Source: Burkholderiaceae bacterium (GTDB lineage: Bacteria; Pseudomonadota; Gammaproteobacteria; Burkholderiales; Burkholderiaceae_E). From it: DNA of 48,727 bases. This document shows, one piece after another, positions 40,116 to 48,727 of this stretch. The first letter of the stretch is position 1; each line of letters starts with the position of its first letter. The DNA is taken from NCBI GenBank assembly GCA_023954135.1, contig JAMLIN010000033.1, positions 1 through 48,727 of the forward strand. Reading direction: 5' to 3'. The notes beneath the pieces are model-generated. The model was not told the DNA's origin. It saw only the letters and a program-made list of their open reading frames with translations, and searched no databases. Both the position numbers and the translations under genes were made by a program.

Positions 40116-41921
40116 ATGAGCGGATCCGTTTCCTTGTTTGGCGAATTACCCGCGGCGGCGGCCCGGCGATGGCCTTCGGCCACGGCCCTGAGCTTCGAGG
40201 GCGCGAGCCTGTCGTTCCGGGAGGTCAGCGAGGCCGTGGATCGCGCCGCCCGAGCGCTCCTCGCGCGCGGCATCCGCAAGGGGGACTGCGTCGGTCTCTG
40301 GATCACCAACTGCCCGGAGTTCGTCGTCGCGTTCTATGCGGTCGAGAAGATCGGCGCGATCGCGGTGCCGTTCAACACCCGCTATCGGCAGGACGACATC
40401 GTCTTCGTCCTCAGGCATGCCGAATGCCGGATGCTGATCACCGTGGATCGTTCGGGCCCCGTCGAGTACCTGGAGATGCTGCAGGCGGCGATCACCGGGT
40501 TCGATGGCAAGCGCTTCGAGCGCTCGGAGGAGTTTCCGCATCTCGAGCACATCGTAGTGATCTCGGGCAGCGACGATGGCGGCGCGCTTTCCTGGAGCCG
40601 GTTCCTGCTGGACGGTGACGATGCCTCCGAAGCGCAACTCCGCGAAGCCGTCGCGGACGTGCGCCCCGACGACATCGCCCTGATCGTGTTCACCTCGGGC
40701 ACCACCGGCAATCCCAAGGGCGTGATGCACGACCACAGCTGCCTGCGCAATGTGCGCGAGCGAAGCGCCCTGTGGCCGCTGTCGGCGGACGACACGGTGC
40801 TGAACTTCCTGCCGATGTTCCACCTGTACGGGCTGAGCGAGATGGTGATGGCCTGCATGCTGACGGGAATGCGGCAGGTGATCACGGCGACGTTCGATCC
40901 GGACGAGGCCCTGCGGCTGATCGCGCAGGAGCGCGTGACCATATTGCACGGCTTCGAGACGCACTACGCCGACCTGATGCGCAGCCACGACAGGCTGGGG
41001 CTCGACGTCGGCTCGGTTCGCTTCGGGACCCTGCCGGCCGGCATGCCGAATTCGAACGCGATCGCCCATGAAGTGCAGGACCGCCTGTGTCCGACCGTCT
41101 CCGGGATCGGCATGTCCGAGACCTGGGCGTGGGTGAGCATGTGCACGCTCGACGACTCCCGGGAGCAGCGCTGCGAGACGTCGGGGCGACCGATGCCGGG
41201 GGTCGAGATCCGCGTCGTCGATCCGGTCACGGGCAAGGAGGTTCCGCGTGGCATGGTCGGCGAGATCCTCTATCGCGGCTACACGGTGATGCGCGGCTAC
41301 TTCCGCGATCCGGAGGCCACCGCGAGAACCATCGACAGCGAAGGCTGGCTGCATAGCGGCGACCAGGAACTCATGCGGGAGGACGCGCTCGCCAACGCGG
41401 GCGGAGACTTCATCAATGCGGTCAAGGGCGCCAACGAGTTCGGCATCACCCGGGGGCAGAGCCTCGCGGCGCTGCTGGTGTTCATCAACGACATCCATTC
41501 GCTGGGCCTGGAAGTGACCCAGGACCTGCTCCTCACCGAGGCCTTCTACTGGGACATGAACGAGGAAACCCGGGCCTGGAGCCGCCGCTTCTTCGAGGAG
41601 TTCAAGCGCATGCCGAACATGGCGCAGGCCGGCATCTACTCCGCGATCAATCACTACCTGAAGGCGGTGGAAGCGGCGGGTACCGACGAGACGCAGGCCG
41701 TCATGGCCAAGATGCGCGAACTGCCGATCAACGACTTCATGACGAAGAACGGCAGGCTGCGCGAGGATGGCCGGGTCCTGCGCGACATGTATCTCTTCCA
41801 GGTCAAGAAGCCGTCGGAGAGCAAGTACCCCTGGGACTACTATCACGTGAAGGCGACGATTCCCGCCGCCGAGGCCTTCATGCCGGTATCGAAGAGCGTG
41901 TGCCCGCTGCTCAAGAAGTGA
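40116..41921 (+). CDS. Chimera: acyl-CoA ligase N-terminal domain fused to ABC substrate-binding protein C-lobe
   Basis: Residues 1 to about 423 are an ANL acyl-CoA synthetase: VFTSGTTGNPKGVMHDH (ATP loop), GMSETWAWVSMC and EGWLHSGDQELMRED. The frame then switches without a stop to a Leu/Ile/Val-type binding protein, about residues 424-601. That part reads LANAGGDFINAVKGANEFGI, LLLTEAFYWDMNEETRAW and GRVLRDMYLFQVKKPSESKY, ending AEAFMPVSKSVCPLLKK. The ligase lacks its C-terminal catalytic-lysine domain. The binding-protein part lacks its signal peptide and most of the N-lobe, so neither activity is expected in full. An in-frame deletion between a ligase and a binding-protein gene is the simplest origin. 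The ATG at 40116 follows a weak ribosome site. Confidence 0.82.
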   Translation: MSGSVSLFGELPAAAARRWPSATALSFEGASLSFREVSEAVDRAARALLARGIRKGDCVGLWITNCPEFVVAFYAVEKIGAIAVPFNTRYRQDDIVFVLRHAECRMLITVDRSGPVEYLEMLQAAITGFDGKRFERSEEFPHLEHIVVISGSDDGGALSWSRFLLDGDDASEAQLREAVADVRPDDIALIVFTSGTTGNPKGVMHDHSCLRNVRERSALWPLSADDTVLNFLPMFHLYGLSEMVMACMLTGMRQVITATFDPDEALRLIAQERVTILHGFETHYADLMRSHDRLGLDVGSVRFGTLPAGMPNSNAIAHEVQDRLCPTVSGIGMSETWAWVSMCTLDDSREQRCETSGRPMPGVEIRVVDPVTGKEVPRGMVGEILYRGYTVMRGYFRDPEATARTIDSEGWLHSGDQELMREDALANAGGDFINAVKGANEFGITRGQSLAALLVFINDIHSLGLEVTQDLLLTEAFYWDMNEETRAWSRRFFEEFKRMPNMAQAGIYSAINHYLKAVEAAGTDETQAVMAKMRELPINDFMTKNGRLREDGRVLRDMYLFQVKKPSESKYPWDYYHVKATIPAAEAFMPVSKSVCPLLKK

Positions 41922-41968
41922 CTTCCGCGCCGCGCCCGGGCATCGCCGGGCAGTGTCCGGGCGCGGCG

Positions 41969-42658
41969 TCAGTCCTTCTTCCCGGCGCGGTTCCTTCGCC
42001 CGCCGCGGGCCGGGGCGGCGTCGGTCGGCCGCGAGCCGGTCCAGCCGACGATGCGAAGGGCGGTGCTCGTGAACTTCTCGCACAGCTCGTCGGCCGAGAG
42101 CCGGCCCGTGGGCGAATACCAGCGATGCGTCCACCGGACCATGCCGCTGATCGCCAGCGAGGCGAGGCTGGCATCGTCCACCCGGAATACGCCTGCCCGC
42201 ACGCCATCGACCACCAGGCTGGTCAGCAGCCTGTCGAAGTCGTGCTGCTTGCCGCGGATGTCGGCGATCTTCTCGGGGCTGAGGTTCTTCTCCTCTTCCA
42301 GCATGATCGCGGAGAAGCGCCGTCGCTCCAGGTTCTTGCGGATGTACGCGGACACGAAAGTCTCGAAGCGGTGTACCGGATCCGGGTCGGCGCTCTTGCG
42401 GAACTCGGTGACGGCGTCGTGGAGGTCATCGTAGACCCTGTCGAAGAGCTCCTCGAGGATGCTGTACTTCGACTTGAAGTATGTATAGATGAAGGGCTTG
42501 GTGACGCCGAGCGCCGCCGCGATGTCGTCCAGTGTCGTGCGCTGGAAGCCGCGCTCGTAGAAGAGGTCCGCGGCCGCGTCGATGATCAGCGATTCCTTGT
42601 ATTCCCGGATCTGCAGCTTCGCGCCACCCCCGCCGGCTTCCGGCCGTTGCTCCTGCAT
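41969..42658 (-). CDS. TetR/AcrR-family regulator
   Basis: The 229-residue protein has an N-terminal TetR HTH (IIDAAADLFYERGFQRTTLD, DIAAALGVTKPFIYTYFKSK) and a ligand-binding helical domain of the TetR_C type seen in acyl-CoA-responsive regulators (RRFSAIMLEEEKNLSPEKIA). It ends in a basic tail. It is divergent from the SDR gene with a palindromic operator between, so it probably represses this catabolic cluster until an acyl-CoA ligand binds. The ligand identity is inferred from context. Confidence 0.88.
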   Translation of the reverse strand: MQEQRPEAGGGGAKLQIREYKESLIIDAAADLFYERGFQRTTLDDIAAALGVTKPFIYTYFKSKYSILEELFDRVYDDLHDAVTEFRKSADPDPVHRFETFVSAYIRKNLERRRFSAIMLEEEKNLSPEKIADIRGKQHDFDRLLTSLVVDGVRAGVFRVDDASLASLAISGMVRWTHRWYSPTGRLSADELCEKFTSTALRIVGWTGSRPTDAAPARGGRRNRAGKKD

Positions 42659-42706
42659 TGCTCTTCTTCTCCGTGTGATGCGCGCCAGGACAATCCTCGA
42701 GGAAGG

Positions 42707-42723
42707 ACTGAGTACTCCTCAGT
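42707..42723. promoter_or_regulatory. Candidate TetR operator
   Basis: The inverted repeat ACTGAG-TACTC-CTCAGT lies in the gap between the divergent TetR and SDR genes, 44 bases before the SDR ATG. It has the size and position of TetR-family operators and stands in an AT-richer stretch (AGTATATTTTGATT follows). Confidence 0.6.
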
Positions 42724-42767
42724 ATATTTTGATTCCGAATTACCCGTGACAACAGGAGCGAGCAGAC

Positions 42768-43529
42768 ATGCAGGAAGTCGTCATCGTCACCGGCTCTTCA
42801 CAGGGCGTGGGCCTGGGCATCGCCTCGGTGTATCTTCGCGACGGAGCCGCCGTCGTCGGCTGCGATCGTAGCCCCGCGCCCGATGAGCTGGCCTCGAACC
42901 CCGCCTACCTGCACGTGCAGGCGGAACTCACCGGGAAAGGCAGCGTGCAGAAGGTCGTCTCGGCCTGCCTCGAGCGGCATGGCCGCATCGATACGCTCGT
43001 CAACAATGCCGGCGTCGGCAACGCCAAGGCGTTCGAGGAGACGAGCGCGGAGGATTTCCAGCGCTACTACGACATCAACGTCGCGGCGACCCTGGAGTTC
43101 TCGCGCCAGTGCCTGCCGCACCTGAAGGCCTCGAAGGGCTCGAAGGGCTCGATCGTCAACATCGCGTCGGTGTTCGGCCTGGTGGGTGCCGCCCAGTCCG
43201 CGGCCTACGTGCCGACCAAGTACGCGGTGGTGGGCATCACGCGGATGCTGGCCACCGAGTTCGGTGGCGAAGGGGTGCGTGTGAACGCGGTGGCGCCTGG
43301 GCTGATCTTCTCGCCGGGCACGCAGAAGCGCATCGAGACGAGCCCGTGGTGGCACCGGATGATGATCGAAGGGGCGCCGCTGGGCCGTGTGGGCAGGGCG
43401 GAGGAGGTCGGCGAAGCCTGCCTCTTCCTGTCATCCTCGCGCAAGGCGAGCTTCATCACCGGCGTGGTCCTGCCCGTCGACGGCGGCTGGTCGATCGCCA
43501 AGTTTCTGCCGAACCCCGAGCTTTCGTGA
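42768..43529 (+). CDS. Short-chain dehydrogenase/reductase (SDR)
   Basis: The 253-residue classical SDR has cofactor motif TGSSQGVGLGIA, NNAGVGN, catalytic Ser in VNIASVFGL, and Y-x3-K in AAYVPTKYAVVG. The acidic CDRS after the second strand favours NAD(H). It ends with FITGVVLPVDGGWSIAKF, normal for the family. The likely role is oxidation of a hydroxyacyl-CoA or alcohol intermediate in the cluster. ACAGGAG lies nine bases before the ATG. It is the first gene of a rightward set with the thioesterase and the nitronate monooxygenase. Confidence 0.9.
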   Translation: MQEVVIVTGSSQGVGLGIASVYLRDGAAVVGCDRSPAPDELASNPAYLHVQAELTGKGSVQKVVSACLERHGRIDTLVNNAGVGNAKAFEETSAEDFQRYYDINVAATLEFSRQCLPHLKASKGSKGSIVNIASVFGLVGAAQSAAYVPTKYAVVGITRMLATEFGGEGVRVNAVAPGLIFSPGTQKRIETSPWWHRMMIEGAPLGRVGRAEEVGEACLFLSSSRKASFITGVVLPVDGGWSIAKFLPNPELS

Positions 43530-43569
43530 TTTCGATATACTGGACATAAGAACAGTATCGGGGCGGCCC

Positions 43570-44998
<1,429 letters not shown>

Positions 44999-45082
44999 TG
45001 CCCAGCAGGTAGCGCTGGCGCGATAGAGTTGCGGAAACCGGCCTCGTTGCGCACGAAGCGCCCGTCGCGATCCGCGGCGATT

Positions 45083-45682
45083 TCAGCCGAACAGCTTGTT
45101 CGCCGTCTCCGCGATCAGCCTGCCCTGGAAGCGCGCCCCGGCGAGCTCGTTCTCCGAAGGCTGGCGTGAACCGTCGCCGCCGGCGATGGTCGTCGCGCCG
45201 TAGGGGCTGCCGCCGGTGATCTCGTCGAGCGTCATCTGGCCCTGGAAGCTGTAGGGCAGGCCCACCGTGATCATCCCGAAGTGCAGCAGGTTGGTCAGGA
45301 TCGAGAACAGGGTCACCTCCTGGCCGCCATGCTGGGTGGCCGTGGAGGTGAACGCGCCGCCGACCTTGCCGTTCAATGCGCCGCGCGCCCACAGCCCGCC
45401 CGCCTGGTCGAGGAAGTTCGCCATCTGCGAGGACATCCGGCCGAAGCGGGTGCCGGTGCCGACGATGATCGCGTCGTAGTCGGCGAGCTCGGCGATCGTG
45501 GCGACCGGCGCGGCCTGGTCGAGCTTGTAGTGCGATGCCTTCGCCACCTCGGCGGGCACGAGCTCGGGGACGCGCTTGATGTCGACCGTCGCGCCGGTCT
45601 CCCTGGCGCCTTCGGCGACCGCATTGGCCATCCGCTCGATGTGGCCGTAAGAGGAATAGTAGAGAACCAGAACCTTTGCCAT
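45083..45682 (-). CDS. wrbA: NAD(P)H:quinone oxidoreductase, WrbA type
   Basis: The 199-residue flavodoxin-like protein has the FMN phosphate loop [37 protein letters not shown] and [17 protein letters not shown], then [20 protein letters not shown]. These are WrbA hallmarks. It reduces quinones by two electrons, limiting redox cycling. It is convergent with the nitronate monooxygenase gene. The residue pattern and length are complete. Confidence 0.92.
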   Translation of the reverse strand: MAKVLVLYYSSYGHIERMANAVAEGARETGATVDIKRVPELVPAEVAKASHYKLDQAAPVATIAELADYDAIIVGTGTRFGRMSSQMANFLDQAGGLWARGALNGKVGGAFTSTATQHGGQEVTLFSILTNLLHFGMITVGLPYSFQGQMTLDEITGGSPYGATTIAGGDGSRQPSENELAGARFQGRLIAETANKLFG

Positions 45683-45799
45683 TACCTGCTCCCGCTGGAG
45701 AAAACGTGTCTCCGCAAGAATAGTGACCGGGCGATCCCGCGACTAGAGGCAGCCGCGTCGATGCACTGTTCCATCAGCGGAACGATGCCGGGATGGCAG

Positions 45800-46894
45800 T
45801 CAGGGCCTGACCTCGTAGTACAGGTTGCCCGGGTCCTTGAAGTCGAGCATCCGGAAGCGGGTGAAGCCGGCCTGCCGGCTCATCCGCTCGGCGATCTCCG
45901 GGTTGAAGCCGAGCGTTCCCAGCCCGGCGCCGCCCGGCGCCGACATCGCCGATGACATGCAGGTGAACAGCGAGAAGCTGTACATCATCGCGAGCATCGG
46001 ATTGCGCAGGTTGTCCTCGAAATTCGGCTTGCTGCGGATGTCCTTGATGAACCAGGTGCCGTCGGGCTTCAGGCGCCGATGGATCTCGCCGATCGCCGCC
46101 TGCGGATCGGTCATGTCGTGGACGCAGTCGAAGGTGATGATCAGGTCGTAGCGATCCTCGCCCGGCAGGTTCTCGGCCGGGGCGACGAAGGTCGACAGGT
46201 TGGCCAGCGCGTGCTGGCGCACGAGCCCGTCGACATGCGCGATCGCATGCGCGTTGGGGTCCATCGCATGGATCGTCGATCGCGGGAACGCCTGCGCGAG
46301 CGCGACGGCCAGCGCACCGTCGCCGCAGCCGACATCGGCCACCAGCGCGCCGCGCTCGAGCTTCTCCTGCACGCCGTCGAGCGCCGGGATCATCACCGGC
46401 ACCACCTGGTTGCGCGCCGTCTTGATGTGGCGCGCCTCGCTTTTCGTGACCGCGCAAGGGCCGTCCGATTCGTAGGTCTTGCCGATGCCGGTGCGGAACG
46501 ACTCCATCAGCCCGGTGAGCTGCTCCATCGGGTAGCCGCCGGTGAAGCTGTCGGCGGCATAGGCGCGCGACGCCGGCCGAGCCAGGATGTCGGTGGCCTC
46601 GGGCGGCAGCATGAAGCGGTCGACCGGTTCGTACACGAGGATCTTCGCCGCCGCCTGCAGGCGCATCCATTCCAGCAGCCAGCGCGAGTGCAGGCCGGTC
46701 TTCGTCGCCAGCTCATCGGCGCTCATGGGGCCGGCGTCCGCCATCGCCTCGAACAGCCCGAGCTCCCGGCCCACGTAGATCATCGCCGCCACCGCCTCGG
46801 CCTGGCGGTAGCCCCAGACCCGGCCCGCGTAGGCCTGCTGCGCGGCCTTGGCCTGCGCCATCGCTTCGATCGCGCCCGCATCGGCGTCGCGCAT
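45800..46894 (-). CDS. SAM-dependent methyltransferase with N-terminal winged-helix segment
   Basis: The 364-residue protein has an N-terminal dimerisation/winged-helix part (about 25-110; IYVGRELGLFEAMADAG, DELATKTGLHSRWLLEWMRL) and a Rossmann methyltransferase domain with ALVADVGCGDGALAVALAQA at about residue 180. It also shows IHAMDPNAHAI, YDLIITFDCVHDMTDP and LKPDGTWFIKDI. The layout resembles O-methyltransferases and Rv2258c-like proteins. The substrate is a small molecule of unknown identity. It is divergent from the carboxymuconolactone-decarboxylase-like gene. Confidence 0.85.
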   Translation of the reverse strand: MRDADAGAIEAMAQAKAAQQAYAGRVWGYRQAEAVAAMIYVGRELGLFEAMADAGPMSADELATKTGLHSRWLLEWMRLQAAAKILVYEPVDRFMLPPEATDILARPASRAYAADSFTGGYPMEQLTGLMESFRTGIGKTYESDGPCAVTKSEARHIKTARNQVVPVMIPALDGVQEKLERGALVADVGCGDGALAVALAQAFPRSTIHAMDPNAHAIAHVDGLVRQHALANLSTFVAPAENLPGEDRYDLIITFDCVHDMTDPQAAIGEIHRRLKPDGTWFIKDIRSKPNFEDNLRNPMLAMMYSFSLFTCMSSAMSAPGGAGLGTLGFNPEIAERMSRQAGFTRFRMLDFKDPGNLYYEVRP

Positions 46895-46995
46895 GTTCGA
46901 TCCTCCCTATACTGTGAACGGAACTCCGACCGGGAGTATCCCCCATCGAAGCCCCGGCAGGCATGCCGGCGATCCCGACACCAGCGAGCCCGACC

Positions 46996-47568
46996 ATGCG
47001 TCTTTCCACCCCCCGTATCGCACCCGTCCCCCAGGAACAGTGGACGCCCGAGCAGGCCGAGCTCGCCGCCCCGATCCTCGAGCGGCGCGGCCAGATGCTG
47101 AACATCTTCCGCACCCAGCTCGCGCACCCGGAAGCGATGCGCGCCTTCCTCGACTTCGGCTCCTATGTGCTGAGCAAGCGCAACTCCCTGCCCGGGCGCG
47201 AGCGCGAGCTCGTGATACTGCGCATCGGCTACCTGTGCCGCTCCGGCTACGAATGGACCCAGCATCGCCGCATCGGCCTGAACGCGGGGCTGACCGAGGA
47301 AGAGGTCGAGCGCATCAAGTCGGGCCCCGACGCGCCGGGGTGGAGCCCGGCCGATGTCGCGCTGCTGCGCGCGGCCGACGAGCTGCATGCCGACCAGTTC
47401 ATCGCCGATGCCACCTGGGACGCGCTCGGCGCCCATTTCACGCAGAAGCAGTGCCTCGACGCGATCTACACCGCCGGCCAGTACACCCTGGTGTCGATGC
47501 TGCTGAACACGATCGGCGTCCAGCTCGACGAGGGCCAGGTGCTGGATCCGGATCTGCGCAAGGACTGA
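46996..47568 (+). CDS. Carboxymuconolactone-decarboxylase-family (AhpD-like) protein
   Basis: The 190-residue protein has the CMD fold pattern: FGSYVLSKRNSLPGRERELV, ILRIGYLCRSGYEWTQH (where AhpD has C-x-x-C..H, only one Cys and the His remain), and AGLTEEEVERIKSG. The family includes decarboxylases and alkylhydroperoxidase-type reductants; the missing second Cys argues against AhpD-like redox chemistry. ATG 46996 is preferred; an in-frame ATG at 46963 is possible. It stands 12 bases before the alpha/beta hydrolase gene and is probably in one operon with it. Confidence 0.83.
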   Translation: MRLSTPRIAPVPQEQWTPEQAELAAPILERRGQMLNIFRTQLAHPEAMRAFLDFGSYVLSKRNSLPGRERELVILRIGYLCRSGYEWTQHRRIGLNAGLTEEEVERIKSGPDAPGWSPADVALLRAADELHADQFIADATWDALGAHFTQKQCLDAIYTAGQYTLVSMLLNTIGVQLDEGQVLDPDLRKD

Positions 47569-47580
47569 CCGGAGGAGACC

Positions 47581-48468
47581 ATGCCGCATGTGACTGCGAA
47601 AGGAGCGCGCCTCTACTACGAGGAGGCCGGTAGTGGACGTCCGATCGTGTTCGTCCACGAGTTCGGCGCCGACTTGCGGGAGTGGGAGCAGCAGGTTCGC
47701 TGGTTCTCCCGGGAGTACCGGTGCATCGCCTTCAATGCCCGGGGGTATCCGCCGTCGGACGTGCCCGATTCCGCCGATCTCTATGGCTACGAGCATTCCG
47801 CGGACGACGTCCTCGCGGTGCTCGACGGCCTCGGTGTCGACCGCGCCCACATCGTGGGCCTGAGCATGGGCGCATATGCGACCCTGCAGTTCGGGCTGCG
47901 TCATCCGGCGCGTGCGCTGTCGCTGGTGGCCGCCGGTGTCGGTTCCGGTGCGCCCTACGAGCATCGCGCGTTGTTCAAGCAGCAGGCGGAAGCCACCGCG
48001 CAGCGCTTCCTCGATGAGGGTTCGGCCGTCGTCGCCGAAGAATTCGCCCTCGGCGCGAACCGGGTCCAGTTGCTGAACAAGGATCCTCGCGGCTGGAAGC
48101 TCTTCAAGGATCACCTCGCAGAGCATTCGGCGGTCGGTTCGGCCCACACCCTGCGACAGTATCAGGCGATCCGCCCGTCGCTCTACGACTACGAAAAGGA
48201 GTTCGCCGCCTGTCGCTTGCCGACCCTGCTGATCGTCGGCGACGAGGACGAGCCGTGCCTCGACGTCAACCTGTTCCTGAAGCGCACGATGCCGACCGCA
48301 AGGCTCTGGATGCTCCCGGCGACAGGACATGCGGTCAATCTCGAGGAGCCCGCGGCTTTCAACGCTGGCGTGCATGCCTTCCTGTCAGCGGTTGACCGTG
48401 GCTGCTGGAAGCCGCGAGACCCGAGGGCCAGCGGTCGCGATGCGCTGCCGATGGGCAAGCCGGAATGA
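47581..48468 (+). CDS. Alpha/beta-fold hydrolase
   Basis: The 295-residue protein has the oxyanion segment IVFVHEFGADLREWEQQV, the nucleophile elbow HIVGLSMGAYATLQFGLRHP (Ser in GLSMG, about residue 96), the acid in TLLIVGDEDEPC and the catalytic His in LPATGHAVNLEEP. The family includes 3-oxoadipate enol-lactonases and C-C hydrolases; pairing with a CMD-family gene recalls the protocatechuate pathway, but the sequence is not specific enough to claim that. GGAGG is placed five bases before the ATG. Confidence 0.85.
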   Translation: MPHVTAKGARLYYEEAGSGRPIVFVHEFGADLREWEQQVRWFSREYRCIAFNARGYPPSDVPDSADLYGYEHSADDVLAVLDGLGVDRAHIVGLSMGAYATLQFGLRHPARALSLVAAGVGSGAPYEHRALFKQQAEATAQRFLDEGSAVVAEEFALGANRVQLLNKDPRGWKLFKDHLAEHSAVGSAHTLRQYQAIRPSLYDYEKEFAACRLPTLLIVGDEDEPCLDVNLFLKRTMPTARLWMLPATGHAVNLEEPAAFNAGVHAFLSAVDRGCWKPRDPRASGRDALPMGKPE

Positions 48469-48526
48469 GCTGGCGCATTCGTCCGGGGTCAGACCTGGTA
48501 CATCCATATCCGCATGGGGCTCCCCG

Positions 48527-48727
48527 ATGACAACAACGAAGGGCAGGATGCGTTCGGAGGTCCAGGGCGCGGTCGGCGTCATGATCTTCGACAATCCGGC
48601 GCGGCACAACGCGGTCTCCCTGGGCATGTGGGAGGCCGTCGCCGGGATCCTCGACGACTTCGGGGCCAACGACGCGATACGGGTCGTCGTCGTGCGTGGG
48701 GCCGGAGGCAAGGCCTTCGTCTCGGGC
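48527..48727 (+). CDS. Enoyl-CoA hydratase/isomerase-family protein, cut by window end
   Basis: The first 67 residues are present: EVQGAVGVMIFDNPARHNAV, then IRVVVVRGAGGKAFVSG, which is the crotonase N-terminus up to the first oxyanion region (G-x-AF-x-x-G). The frame remains open at the window edge. ATG 48527 gives the usual start for the family. The preceding gap of 58 bp after the hydrolase gene allows co-transcription. Confidence 0.82.
   Translation, partial: MTTTKGRMRSEVQGAVGVMIFDNPARHNAVSLGMWEAVAGILDDFGANDAIRVVVVRGAGGKAFVSG

Noticed and set aside
45083-48468. A protocatechuate (pca) pathway, suggested by a CMD-family gene next to an alpha/beta hydrolase gene
   Set aside because: The CMD protein lacks pathway-specific residues, the hydrolase is not clearly an enol-lactonase, and no ring-cleavage dioxygenase is present.

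Overview
The window is a high-GC, Gram-negative chromosome segment. A Burkholderiales-type betaproteobacterium is most likely. The reasons are a branched-chain-type ABC cluster with catabolic CoA enzymes, an NnrS protein, a dihaem cytochrome c5-like protein, a betaproteobacterial-style integron integrase and a G/C-rich palindromic element of the kind common in that order. This placement is an inference from gene content only.

Region 1 (about 1-11,130) is a decayed chromosomal integron. The integrase gene (10,107-11,124, + strand) is broken by several frameshifts but keeps the integron-specific insert and the catalytic R/H/GH/Y residues. A perfect LexA-type box lies just upstream, then a probable attI. 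From attI leftwards, six cassettes are read on the minus strand, with five recognisable attC sites (9,245-9,341; 8,753-8,810; 6,738-6,866; 4,978-5,044; 4,148-4,256). The genes are: 1, a frameshifted two-part hypothetical; 2, a multiply frameshifted SnoaL-like gene; 3, a 588-aa protein with a C-terminal HEPN-like R-x4-H motif; 4, a 546-aa coiled-coil protein with a RelE-like tail; 5, a 240-aa hypothetical; 6, a secreted Sel1-repeat protein. Cassette 6 is split by an intact IS66-family element (1,436-3,900) with a perfect 8-bp target duplication, and removing the element restores the frame exactly. An IS3-family element (56-1,260) closes the array. The cassettes are visibly less GC-rich than the rest.

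Region 2 (11,131-23,200) is chromosomal: a hotdog protein, a frameshifted AEC transporter, a feruloyl-CoA-synthase-like ligase with a ferredoxin-reductase-like flavoprotein, a Gly/Val lipoprotein, a diguanylate cyclase, a DMT permease, an NnrS protein, an MFS permease and a PAS-sigma54 activator.

Region 3 (23,200-29,250) is a compact ABC import operon (binding protein, two ATPases, two permeases) ending in an enoyl-CoA-hydratase-like gene. A consensus sigma54 promoter and upstream GGACA/TGTCC palindromes precede it, so the adjacent activator is the obvious regulator. With the ligase upstream, import and CoA-dependent breakdown of an aromatic or other carboxylic acid is a reasonable guess.

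Region 4 (29,390-39,930) holds an MFS permease, a truncated Rpn-type nuclease gene, a dihaem cytochrome c with terminator, a TauE/SafE permease, a 5'-nucleotidase lipoprotein, a class I methyltransferase, tRNA-Arg(CCG), a hipBA toxin-antitoxin pair with a 13-bp-arm operator, a GFA-type zinc protein and a NUDIX hydrolase.

Region 5 (40,116-48,727) resembles an acyl-CoA catabolic cluster: TetR and SDR (divergent, with a palindromic operator), PaaI-type thioesterase, nitronate monooxygenase, WrbA, methyltransferase, carboxymuconolactone-decarboxylase-like protein, alpha/beta hydrolase and the start of an enoyl-CoA hydratase. Its first gene is an in-frame chimera: the N-terminal domain of an acyl-CoA ligase joined to the C-terminal lobe of an ABC substrate-binding protein, probably the scar of a deletion.
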